Assembly: GCA_937927975.1 (NCBI GenBank)
Contig: CALEZT010000046.1
Coordinates: 1 to 12,123, forward strand
Source: an uncultured Phycisphaerales bacterium
GTDB lineage: Bacteria; Planctomycetota; Phycisphaerae; Sedimentisphaerales; Anaerobacaceae
Length of the DNA stretch: 12,123 bases
Reading direction: 5' to 3'
Position 1 is the stretch's first letter. The number at the start of each line of letters is the position of its first letter. Under the pieces are notes generated by a model. The model was not told where the DNA came from and did no database searches. It saw only the letters and a program-made list of their open reading frames with translations. Shown piece after piece: positions 1 through 6,342 of the stretch. A program made the position numbers and the translations under genes.

Positions 1-26
1 CTCATCCGGTTTTCGCGTACTTCGAT

Positions 27-45
27 CCCGCCCGAAGCGGGCGGG
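27..45. repeat. Hairpin inside the left arm
   Basis: CCCGCCC (27-33) pairs with GGGCGGG (39-45), and 34/38 can add a further G-C pair, leaving a 3-nt loop. It lies at nearly the same place in the left arm as the 186-205 hairpin does in the right arm, but the stem sequence is different. Confidence 0.6.
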
Positions 46-185
46 CCTGGGAGATGTTGCGCTTTTCGCCAGCAGCATGGACGGTGCGCTGCGCACGCAT
101 GGCTGGTGACCCGTGACCGGTGTCTTGGATCACCGGTCACGGATCGCCCCTCCATGCTATTGCCTCAAAGCGGAAAATCTCCTCC

Positions 186-205
186 GCACGCCGCTTGGGG
201 CGTGC
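186..205. repeat. Hairpin inside the right arm
   Basis: GCACGCC (186-192) pairs with GGCGTGC (199-205) around a 6-nt loop. This is the counterpart of the left-arm hairpin at 27-45. The loops are alike when compared in the same orientation (GAAGC and CAAGC), while the stems differ yet still pair. Confidence 0.6.
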
Positions 206-294
206 CGAAACCACAAGAGTACACGAAAACCGGATGAGCCTCCTTTCTGCCCCTGTAATAAACGGCGCCCAAATGCGACCTATCCAATACTGAG

Positions 295-336
295 CTGCCC
301 GATTTTGGGAGCACAGCTTGCCCCTGCAATCGGCAG
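295..336. promoter_or_regulatory. Inverted repeat just upstream of the ABC operon promoter
   Basis: CTGCCCGATT (295-304) is complementary to AATCGGCAG (328-336) with one bulged C, separated by 23 nt. It ends 7 nt before the candidate -10 box at 344. It could be an operator or simply a hairpin. No factor can be assigned. Apart from this and the promoter, nothing else is recognisable between 239 and 393. Confidence 0.3.
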
Positions 337-340
337 ATTC

Positions 341-349
341 TGGTATGCT
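341..349 (+). promoter_or_regulatory. Candidate extended -10 promoter of the ABC operon
   Basis: TGGTATGCT fits the extended -10 pattern TGnTATnnT. No good -35 lies at 16-18 nt; the nearest TTG-like hexamer (TTGCCC, 318-323) is 20 nt away, which is tolerable only because of the extended -10. Transcription would start near 356, about 38 nt before the chosen start codon of the first gene. Confidence 0.4.
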
Positions 350-393
350 CGGTCCGATCGAACCCGGCAGGAATGCCTCAGGAGATCGATTTG

Positions 394-1308
394 ATGCAAT
401 CAGTCATTGAACTGGCGGGATTGAGTGTGCGTTTCGGCAAACGCGAGATTCTCAAGGATCTCCGCGTCGCGCTGTCGGGTCGCACCCTCGGTCTGCTCGG
501 CCCCAACGGAGCGGGCAAGTCCACCCTGATCCAGACCCTGCTGGGTTTCTGCCCGCCGGCCGGGGGCACCGCCAGCATCTTCGGCTACGACATTCGTCAT
601 CACATCCGACAGATCCGTGCCCAGATCGGCTACATGCCGGAGAACGACGCGTTCATCGCGGATATGACTGCCGTGACCTTCGTCCGCATGATGGGCGAAT
701 TGTCCGGCCTGCCCGCTCAGGCCGCTCTCGAACGCGCCCACGAGGTCCTGTTCTACGTGGGGCTCGGAGAGGCCCGCTACCGCAAGCTGGGCACCTACTC
801 GCTGGGCATGAAGCAGATTGCCAAGCTCGCCCAGGCGCTGGTGCACGGGCCCCGCCTGCTGATCCTCGACGAGCCGACCAACGGGCTCGATCCGGCCGCC
901 CGTCGGCGTATGGTCCGTCTCATCCGCGACATTCGGGATTCGGGCCGGATGCACATCCTCCTGTGCTCCCACCTGCTCCGCGACGTGGAGGAGACCTGCG
1001 AGGAGGTGCTGATTCTCAAGCAGGGCCAGATCGTCCACTACGCGAATCTCGAAGAAGAACGCAGCACAAACAAGCGATTCGTCGAACTGGAGACCTCGGG
1101 CGACGGCGCCGTCTTGACGCAGACCCTGACAGGCCTCGGGTGCGAGTGCGCGGCCTTGGGAACGGGACGATACAGGATCGTTCTGCCCGAAGGCTTCGAT
1201 CTCCGCGAGATCTACCGCGTGGCGGCCGACGGCGATCTTCCGCTGCGGCGTTTGAGTTATCGCCGCGACACCCTCGAAGACATCTTCCTGAAAGCGATGG
1301 AGGTCTGA
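394..1308 (+). CDS. ABC transporter ATP-binding protein (ABC-2/CcmA type), first of two
   Basis: This is the nucleotide-binding subunit of an ABC-2 type transporter, 304 residues, cytoplasmic. It hydrolyses ATP to drive the membrane subunit encoded next to it. Walker [10 protein letters not shown] lies at 36-44, a signature variant YSLGMKQ at 135-141, Walker B LLILDE at 155-160, the D-loop just after, and switch His193 in CSH. The usual Q-loop glutamine is replaced by Glu83 (GYMPEND), a substitution I recall from CcmA-like ATPases. About 90 residues follow the nucleotide-binding domain, as is usual for drug- or polysaccharide-export-type subunits. I chose the ATG at 394 over the upstream ATG at 373 because GGAG at 381-384 sits 9 nt before it and the encoded N-terminus then matches the family. 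The stop is 1 nt before the permease ATG. The substrate is unknown. Confidence 0.93.
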   Translation: MQSVIELAGLSVRFGKREILKDLRVALSGRTLGLLGPNGAGKSTLIQTLLGFCPPAGGTASIFGYDIRHHIRQIRAQIGYMPENDAFIADMTAVTFVRMMGELSGLPAQAALERAHEVLFYVGLGEARYRKLGTYSLGMKQIAKLAQALVHGPRLLILDEPTNGLDPAARRRMVRLIRDIRDSGRMHILLCSHLLRDVEETCEEVLILKQGQIVHYANLEEERSTNKRFVELETSGDGAVLTQTLTGLGCECAALGTGRYRIVLPEGFDLREIYRVAADGDLPLRRLSYRRDTLEDIFLKAMEV

Positions 1309-1309
1309 C

Positions 1310-2170
1310 ATGGCCGTATACAAACAGACCTACAAGGACTACGCGGGCCCGCGGACGGCGGGGTGGTCGCGATTTCTGATCCTGATGCGGTACTCCTACG
1401 CCAGGCTCTTCCAGTCCAGGTTCCTTGTCCTCTTTCTCGCGATGTGCACCTTCTACCCCATCGCCTGCGCCGCGCTGATCTACCTCTCCCACAACAGCCC
1501 GGCCCTGGCGATGTTACAGCTGCAATCCAACGCCCTGCCTCCGATCGACGGGCAGTTCTTCTACGTCTACTGCGTCGTCCAGGGCGTCCTGGCCCTGCTG
1601 CTGACGGCCTTCATCGGACCGAGCTTGGTCTCGCCGGACCTGGCCAACGGCGGGCTGTCCCTCTACCTAAGCCGCCCGTTCTCCCGTGCGGAATACGTGG
1701 GCGGGAAGATGGCCGTGCTGCTTGCCCTGCTCTCGGCGGTCACCTGGGTCCCGGGCCTTCTGCTCTATGGGATTCAGGCCAGTTGCGCCGGTTGGGTCTG
1801 GGTCAAGCCCAACCTCTGGCTGGCCGGCTCGATCGTCCTGGGACCTCTGATCTGGATCGTCGTCCTGTCCCTGATCGCCCTGGCCCTCTCGGCCTGGGTC
1901 AAGTGGCGAATCGCCGCGGGAGCGTGCGTGCTGGGCCTGCACTTCGTGGGCGCGGGCTTCGCCCAGGCCATCAACGAGATCCTGCGGACTCGAAAGGGCT
2001 CGCTGATCAACCTCGGAGAAGTCATCCATACGGTCTGGGGCGGGCTCTTTGACGCCAGCCGGGGAAAGGACCTGTCCGTGACGCAGGCCTGGATCGTCCT
2101 GGGAGTCACATGCGTCCTTTGCCTGCTTCTGCTGGCCCGACGGGTTCGCGCGTTCGAGGTGGTCAAATGA
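1310..2170 (+). CDS. ABC-2 type permease, first of two
   Basis: This 286-residue polytopic inner-membrane protein is the likely partner of the ATPase immediately upstream. About six hydrophobic segments are visible, near residues 38-60, 84-106, 133-155, 169-198, 200-222 and 259-277. The cytoplasmic stretch from about 105 to 133 (SPDLANGGLSLYLSRP..., then SRAEYVGGK) is the familiar ABC-2 permease motif in which D/E-L-x-x-G-x-L precedes a hydrophobic LSRP and an xYxxGK. The loop between segments 1 and 2 is short, about 25 residues, unlike the second permease of this operon. GGAGG at 1299-1303 serves as ribosome binding site. The gene begins 1 nt after the preceding stop and overlaps the next gene by 4 nt (ATGA), so translation is probably coupled. 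Confidence 0.88.
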   Translation: MAVYKQTYKDYAGPRTAGWSRFLILMRYSYARLFQSRFLVLFLAMCTFYPIACAALIYLSHNSPALAMLQLQSNALPPIDGQFFYVYCVVQGVLALLLTAFIGPSLVSPDLANGGLSLYLSRPFSRAEYVGGKMAVLLALLSAVTWVPGLLLYGIQASCAGWVWVKPNLWLAGSIVLGPLIWIVVLSLIALALSAWVKWRIAAGACVLGLHFVGAGFAQAINEILRTRKGSLINLGEVIHTVWGGLFDASRGKDLSVTQAWIVLGVTCVLCLLLLARRVRAFEVVK

Positions 2171-3111
2171 GCGAAGACCGAATCCTTCTCGACAATGTCT
2201 CGCGCTTCTACGGCGAGGTCCTGGGCGTCAATCGCGTGACGCTCTCGATCCCGCAGGGAATCACGAGCCTGGTCGGCCCCAACGGCTCGGGCAAGACGAC
2301 TCTGATGAACTTGATCACCGGCCTGGTCCGGCCCAGTCAGGGCCGAATCCGCGTCCTGGACGTCGAGCCGTCGCAACCCCAGAAGCTCTTTCGTCTCGTC
2401 GGTTACTCGACCCAGTTCGACGCCTTCCCCAAAGGCTTGACGGGCTCGCAGTTCATCTACTCGTATCTCCGCCTGTCCGGGCGTTCGGCCCCCGAATGCC
2501 GGGAACTGACCGCCCGCGCCATCGAGCAGGTCGGTCTGTCGGAGGCCGCGGACCGCAAGGTCGCCGCCTACAGCAAAGGGATGCGACAACGCATCCGCCT
2601 GGCCCAGGCGATCGCCCACGACCCGCGGGTCCTGATCCTGGACGAACCGCTCAACGGCCTGGACCCGCTGGTTCGCGCCGAGACGATCGCCCTGTTCAAG
2701 CGATACGCCGGCGAGGGCCGCCACGTCGTGGTCTCCAGCCACGTGCTGCACGAAGTGGACATGATCTCGGACCAGGTCGTCCTGATGAGCGGCGGCTACG
2801 TCGTCGCGGAAGGCCGCATCCGCGGCGTGCGAAGCGAGATCCAGGAGGAGCGGCCGATGCAGTTCCTCATCCGGTGCAAGCAGCCGAACCTGCTGGCCTC
2901 CAAGGCCTTCGAGCAGGACCACGTCGTCGAGGCGCGCCTGCTCCCGGAGGACGAGGGCGTGCTGATCAAGACCCGCGACGCCGACCGGTTCTGCCGGGCT
3001 TTGAACCATCTGGCCCTGGCGGGCATCGACATCGAAGGCGTGATCCCGGCCGACGACAACGTCCATTCCGTCTATGAGTACCTCATCGGCACAGAGGAGG
3101 CCGCCCAATGA
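2167..3111 (+). CDS. ABC transporter ATP-binding protein, second of two
   Basis: This is a 314-residue cytoplasmic ATPase subunit. Walker A GPNGSGKTT is at 37-45, the Q-loop glutamine is Gln83, the signature variant YSKGMRQR is at 135-142, Walker B VLILDE is at 155-160, and the switch is His192 in SSH. All catalytic motifs are intact, in contrast to the Q-to-E change in the first ATPase. About 100 residues follow the catalytic core and end near LIGTEEAAQ. An upstream in-frame ATG at 2110 lies inside the first permease. I prefer 2167 because it forms an ATGA overlap with the permease stop, has GAGGTGG just upstream, and gives the usual short N-terminus. It overlaps the next permease by 4 nt and probably pairs with it. 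The substrate cannot be told from sequence. Confidence 0.93.
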   Translation: MSEDRILLDNVSRFYGEVLGVNRVTLSIPQGITSLVGPNGSGKTTLMNLITGLVRPSQGRIRVLDVEPSQPQKLFRLVGYSTQFDAFPKGLTGSQFIYSYLRLSGRSAPECRELTARAIEQVGLSEAADRKVAAYSKGMRQRIRLAQAIAHDPRVLILDEPLNGLDPLVRAETIALFKRYAGEGRHVVVSSHVLHEVDMISDQVVLMSGGYVVAEGRIRGVRSEIQEERPMQFLIRCKQPNLLASKAFEQDHVVEARLLPEDEGVLIKTRDADRFCRALNHLALAGIDIEGVIPADDNVHSVYEYLIGTEEAAQ

Positions 3112-4187
3112 TCCGCCTGTGGTGCACGCAAATTCTCGCGATCGTCCGCCTGGAGATGAAGAAGACCTTCCTCTCGCGTCGAGGCCTGTGGGTCTACCTG
3201 CTGGCTTTCGCCCCCCTGCTGCTCTTCACGGCCCGCTCGGTCTCGATCGCGCACCATCGCAGCGAACTCCGACGAACCGCTCGGGGACATCCGATTTCCA
3301 GCGAGGACCTCAGCGCCCTTCGAACCGGGATGACCCGCGACGAGGTCACACAGAAACTCGGAGAGCCCTTCTCGCAACGGAGATGGCATAGCGGCGGGAA
3401 TCGCACCGAGCGGGCCGAGTTCTTTCACTGCAGATATACGGATGGCAATGCCGAGGTCTTTCTCTTTTTCGAGAACGGCAGTCTGAAGAATATCCACAGG
3501 AACGAATTCGACACGCTGCCCCAGGTCTCGCGGATCTTCGCGGGCGTTTTCCACTCCTATTACCTCCGCCTGGCGGTCTTCTTCGGATGCGTGGGGATCT
3601 TCGTCAATCTCTTCCGCGGCGAGATGCTCGACAAGAGCCTGCACTTCTACCTGCTGACCCCGGTCCGGCGGGAGATTCTGCTGGCGGGCAAGTACGCCGC
3701 TGGACTGCTGGCCGCGGTGGTCATCTTCACCTCCAGCACCGCCCTGCAATGGCTGGCCCTGCTCTGGCAGTTCGACAACGCCGCGATCGCCGACTTCCTG
3801 GGGACCACAGGCTGGAGCCAGTTCTCCTGGTATCTGGCGGTGACGGCCCTGGCCTGTGTCGGCTACGGCAGCGTCTTCCTGGCCGTGGGGCTGCTCTTTC
3901 GAAACCCGATCGTCCCGACCGCCGTGGTCCTCTTATGGGAAGGCGTCAACCCCTTCCTGCCTGCGGCGCTCAAGAAGGTCAGCATGATCCACTATCTCCA
4001 GTCCCTATGCCCGGTGGACGCGGCCAGAGATGAGCAGGTTCCCGGCCTGGTTCACCTCCTGATCTCCCCCGTCCAGCCCGCCACCCACGCCGTGGCCATC
4101 CTGAGCATCGTGCTCCTGACGTGCGTGGTCCTCGCAGCCGCCGCACGCCTGTCGCGAAGAATGGAGATCAACTACAGCGCGGAGTGA
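3108..4187 (+). CDS. ABC-2 type permease with an inserted BamE/SmpA-like domain
   Basis: This is a 359-residue inner-membrane subunit, last of the operon, sharing an ATGA overlap with its ATPase. The first hydrophobic segment is near 27-46 and the next near 150-168. Further segments lie around 192-220, 238-264, 267-285 and 326-346. The cytoplasmic permease motif is at about 171-196 (GEMLDKSLHFYLLTP, then a GKY). What is unusual is the loop of about 100 residues after segment 1. Residues 68-129 contain LRTGMTRDEVTQKLGEP, an aromatic strand (FFHCRYTDG) and a final VFLFFENGSLKNI. That order (L-x-x-GM-T-x-x-E-V-x-x-x-LG-x-P, then beta strands, then a strand with F-x-NG-x-L) resembles the BamE/SmpA-OmlA fold. 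With the usual topology the insertion is extracytoplasmic. The permease call is firm; the domain identification is inference from motif spacing. Confidence 0.87.
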   Translation: MIRLWCTQILAIVRLEMKKTFLSRRGLWVYLLAFAPLLLFTARSVSIAHHRSELRRTARGHPISSEDLSALRTGMTRDEVTQKLGEPFSQRRWHSGGNRTERAEFFHCRYTDGNAEVFLFFENGSLKNIHRNEFDTLPQVSRIFAGVFHSYYLRLAVFFGCVGIFVNLFRGEMLDKSLHFYLLTPVRREILLAGKYAAGLLAAVVIFTSSTALQWLALLWQFDNAAIADFLGTTGWSQFSWYLAVTALACVGYGSVFLAVGLLFRNPIVPTAVVLLWEGVNPFLPAALKKVSMIHYLQSLCPVDAARDEQVPGLVHLLISPVQPATHAVAILSIVLLTCVVLAAAARLSRRMEINYSAE

Positions 4188-4259
4188 CCGATACCACTTC
4201 GGCTCACCCGATTCGCAGGCACCTGCCGGCCAGACCGTATCGGAGTCGAGCCGCCACGA
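4188..4259. other. Short gap between convergent genes, no clear terminator
   Basis: These 72 bases separate the stop of the second permease from the stop of the ankyrin gene. The only pairing seen is a 5-bp GCAGG/CCTGC stem with a 2-nt loop near 4215-4226, without a following T run. Termination may be factor-dependent or lie inside the coding ends. Confidence 0.5.
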
Positions 4260-6203
4260 TCATTCCTGGCCTCCATGGCGGCCAAGCAGGTCAATCACCT
4301 CCAAGTGCCCTTGGGACACCGCGGATCGAAGCGGCGTGTAGCCGTAGTTGCTCTTGGCGTTGACGTCCGCCTTGGCGGCCAGCAGCAGTTCCACGATTTC
4401 CGCATGGCCGCGGCCGGCCGCGAAGTGCAGCGGCGTCCCGCCCTCTTTGTCTCGGGCGTTCACGTCCGCCTGGTGGGCCAGCAGCACTTTGACGGTCTCC
4501 CAACGTCGCAGGCCGGCCGCCGCGTGCAGAGGCGCCCAGCCGTTGTTGTCCCTGGCGTTGACCCGAGCCTTGTTCTTCAGCAGTTCGGCCACCGCATCGC
4601 TCTTGCCGCTGAGCACCGCATGGTGCAGAGGCGTCCGGCCCTCCTCATCTTTGGCTTGCACCAGGTCGGGATCTTCCGCCAGGAGCACTCTGAGCTTCTG
4701 CGCGTCGCCGATCCTGGCTGCCTCGTGAATGTATCGTGCATAGGCCGCCCGGATCAGCTCGGCAGCCGCGTCGTGCTTGTGGAATCGAGCCCGGCCCAGC
4801 GGGGTCTCGTCGAAGCCGGCCACGACCGTGACGTCCGCTCCGGCGGCCAGCAGCATTGCCACGATTTCCCCTTTCCCGCGTTCGGCCGCTTTGTGCAGCG
4901 GGGTGTTTCTGTGGTTGGCCTGAGCGTTGACATCTGCGCCGGCGGCCAGCAGCGCGGCCACGGCCCCCGCCTTATCTCGCTCCACCGCTTCGTGCAGCGG
5001 CGTGTTCCCGTATTCGTCCCGGGCGTCAACATCCGCCCCGGCGGCCAGCAGCGCTTCCACCACCCCCGGTTTGTCCTCCTCTGCCGCTTTGTGGAGCGGG
5101 GTATCCCCGTGTTTGTTCTTGCCGTTGATGTCCGCGCCGGCGGCCAGCAACATCTTGACGACTTCGGCGACCTCAGGGATCAGGGATCGAACGGCCCAAT
5201 GCAGAGGCATGTCTCCGGAGTTGTCCCTGGCGTTCACATCGGCCTTGTGGGCCAGCAGCGCTTCGATCGACGCTTTCGTTCCCATGGAAATCGCGTAGTT
5301 CAGAGGCGTCCGACCATCCTCGGCCGCGGCACGAACGTAGGCCCCATGGGCGAGCAACACCTCAATCGTTTCCTTCGCTTGCTTGTCCAGACTGCGAGCG
5401 GCCAGGTGCAGGGGCGTCTCGCCTGAGTCGTTCCTGGCGTTCACGTCGACCTTCTCCGCCAGCAGCAGCGCAACGACTCCGGCTTCCGTGTCGTCCGCCG
5501 CCCCATGGAGGGGCGTATTGCCGGAATTGTCCCTGGCGTTCACGTCCGCCTTGTTCGCGATCAGCAGCGCCACCGTTTCCTCCGCCTTCCTTCCTCCCGA
5601 CAAAGGATCGGCCGCCCGATGCAGAGGCGTTTCGCCGAACTTGCTCCGAGCGTTGACCTGGGCCTTCTTGGCGATCAACAGCGCCGCGACCTCTTTCTTG
5701 GAGTAGTAGGCCGCATGGTGCAACGGCGTATAGAGGCGTTCATCCTGCGCGTCGACATCCGCCTTCTTCGCGATCAGCGCTTTGACAACTTCCGTCGCCC
5801 CCTCCTCGGCGGCCGTGTGCAGAGGGGTCTCGCCGGAGTCATTTCTGGCCTTGACATCGGCCTTCTTCGATAAGAGCAACTTGACGATTTCCGCACTGCT
5901 GCTACCGGCCACCGCGTGCAGCGGCGTCTCTTCGTCCTCGTTCTTGGCGTTCACGTCCGCCTTCAGCGAGATCAGGAGCTTGGCGATCTCCACGTGCCCT
6001 TCGGACGCCGCAACGTGCAGGGGCGTCTCGCCGTCCTCATCGATGTCCCGGACCAGCGCGCGATTCTCTTTCAACAGCGCCTTGACTCGCTCCAGGTCGC
6101 CCTTTGCCACCGCCTTGTGGATCTCCCCCGCATACGCTTCTCCCACCGAGATCCACGTCAATGCCGTCAACAGCGCTACTGCCGATGTCCGTCGGATGCT
6201 CAT
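4260..6203 (-). CDS. Exported ankyrin-repeat protein (about 17 repeats in two blocks)
   Basis: This 647-residue protein is built almost wholly of ankyrin repeats, which act as protein-binding scaffolds. A Sec signal peptide (basic start, hydrophobic core, AYA cut site after residue 25) predicts a periplasmic or secreted location. I count 17 units with a TPLH-type turn, mostly 33 residues long and ending in ADVNARD-like loops. Three units carry small insertions, at about 200-207, 271-276 and 340-344. Repeats 1-13 follow a cap at 26-55 (IHKAVAKGD...). A second, similar cap at 491-518 (IHEAARIGD...) starts a final block of four repeats, suggesting fusion of two arrays. The start is the ATG at 6203, chosen over an upstream in-frame one at 6386 because AAGGAG lies 8 nt before it and a clean signal peptide follows. 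No enzymatic domain is present and the partner is unknown. It converges on the ABC operon across 72 bp. Confidence 0.93.
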   Translation of the reverse strand: MSIRRTSAVALLTALTWISVGEAYAGEIHKAVAKGDLERVKALLKENRALVRDIDEDGETPLHVAASEGHVEIAKLLISLKADVNAKNEDEETPLHAVAGSSSAEIVKLLLSKKADVKARNDSGETPLHTAAEEGATEVVKALIAKKADVDAQDERLYTPLHHAAYYSKKEVAALLIAKKAQVNARSKFGETPLHRAADPLSGGRKAEETVALLIANKADVNARDNSGNTPLHGAADDTEAGVVALLLAEKVDVNARNDSGETPLHLAARSLDKQAKETIEVLLAHGAYVRAAAEDGRTPLNYAISMGTKASIEALLAHKADVNARDNSGDMPLHWAVRSLIPEVAEVVKMLLAAGADINGKNKHGDTPLHKAAEEDKPGVVEALLAAGADVDARDEYGNTPLHEAVERDKAGAVAALLAAGADVNAQANHRNTPLHKAAERGKGEIVAMLLAAGADVTVVAGFDETPLGRARFHKHDAAAELIRAAYARYIHEAARIGDAQKLRVLLAEDPDLVQAKDEEGRTPLHHAVLSGKSDAVAELLKNKARVNARDNNGWAPLHAAAGLRRWETVKVLLAHQADVNARDKEGGTPLHFAAGRGHAEIVELLLAAKADVNAKSNYGYTPLRSAVSQGHLEVIDLLGRHGGQE

Positions 6204-6342
6204 CGTATTGACTCCTTTAAGAAAAACGGTGCACACAGGAGAGTATCGAATGATTTCGCTGCACACCTTTGGCAATTCATACGATATATGCTGGGGGGAG
6301 ACTCGGTCGTGACAAGTGGGCACAACATAGGGAGGTCCGCCT
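6204..6342. promoter_or_regulatory. Shared upstream region of the divergent ankyrin and TPR genes
   Basis: This 139-bp gap must hold the promoters of both divergent genes. Ribosome binding sites are clear: AAGGAG on the minus strand (6212-6217) for the ankyrin gene and GGAGGT (6331-6336) for the TPR gene, 6 nt before its ATG. The stretch 6275-6292 is AT-rich (ATTCATACGATATATGCT) and could supply -10 elements, but no -35/-10 pair with normal spacing stands out. TGCACAC occurs twice (6230-6236 and 6260-6266), exactly 30 bp apart. That is suggestive of helical phasing but could be chance. Confidence 0.45.

Larger units (their letters stand above)
1..238. repeat. Long imperfect inverted-repeat element, MITE-like
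   Basis: Bases 1-20 and 219-238 are reverse complements at 19 of 20 positions. The centre is a perfect 12-bp stem (111-122 with 131-142) around an 8-nt loop (123-130). Between these, blocks also match in inverted orientation: ggagat...gcttt (50-66 against about 167-182) and agcatgga (74-81 against 151-158). The whole element is therefore two related arms facing each other, with about 20 extra bases in the left arm near 81-110. Each arm also holds a small GC-rich hairpin of its own. No coding sequence is convincing here. Terminal inverted repeats with a non-coding interior suggest a miniature transposable element or an insertion-sequence remnant. Two inverted copies of an approximately 110-bp dispersed repeat is the alternative. 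The left edge coincides with the window edge, so the element could extend further and no target duplication can be checked. Confidence 0.7.

Noticed and set aside
113..394. 93-codon plus-strand frame before the ABC operon
   Set aside because: It runs through the inverted-repeat element and the promoter region, its protein is low in structure with no family resemblance, and it overlaps the operon start.
400..1323. 307-codon minus-strand open frame, and the similar 444-codon one at 1774-3108
   Set aside because: Both lie antisense to ABC genes with intact Walker motifs; long antisense frames are expected from high GC third positions.
4215..4226. Possible terminator hairpin between convergent genes
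   Set aside because: The stem is only 5 bp with a 2-nt loop and no T run.
4275..5426. 383-codon plus-strand frame with repeated GGQQ-type units
   Set aside because: The periodicity is the antisense image of the ankyrin repeats and not a real repeat protein.
4260..6203. CRISPR-like periodic repeats
   Set aside because: The spacing of about 99 bp is the 33-residue ankyrin period in coding DNA, and the units are diverged, so this is not a CRISPR array.
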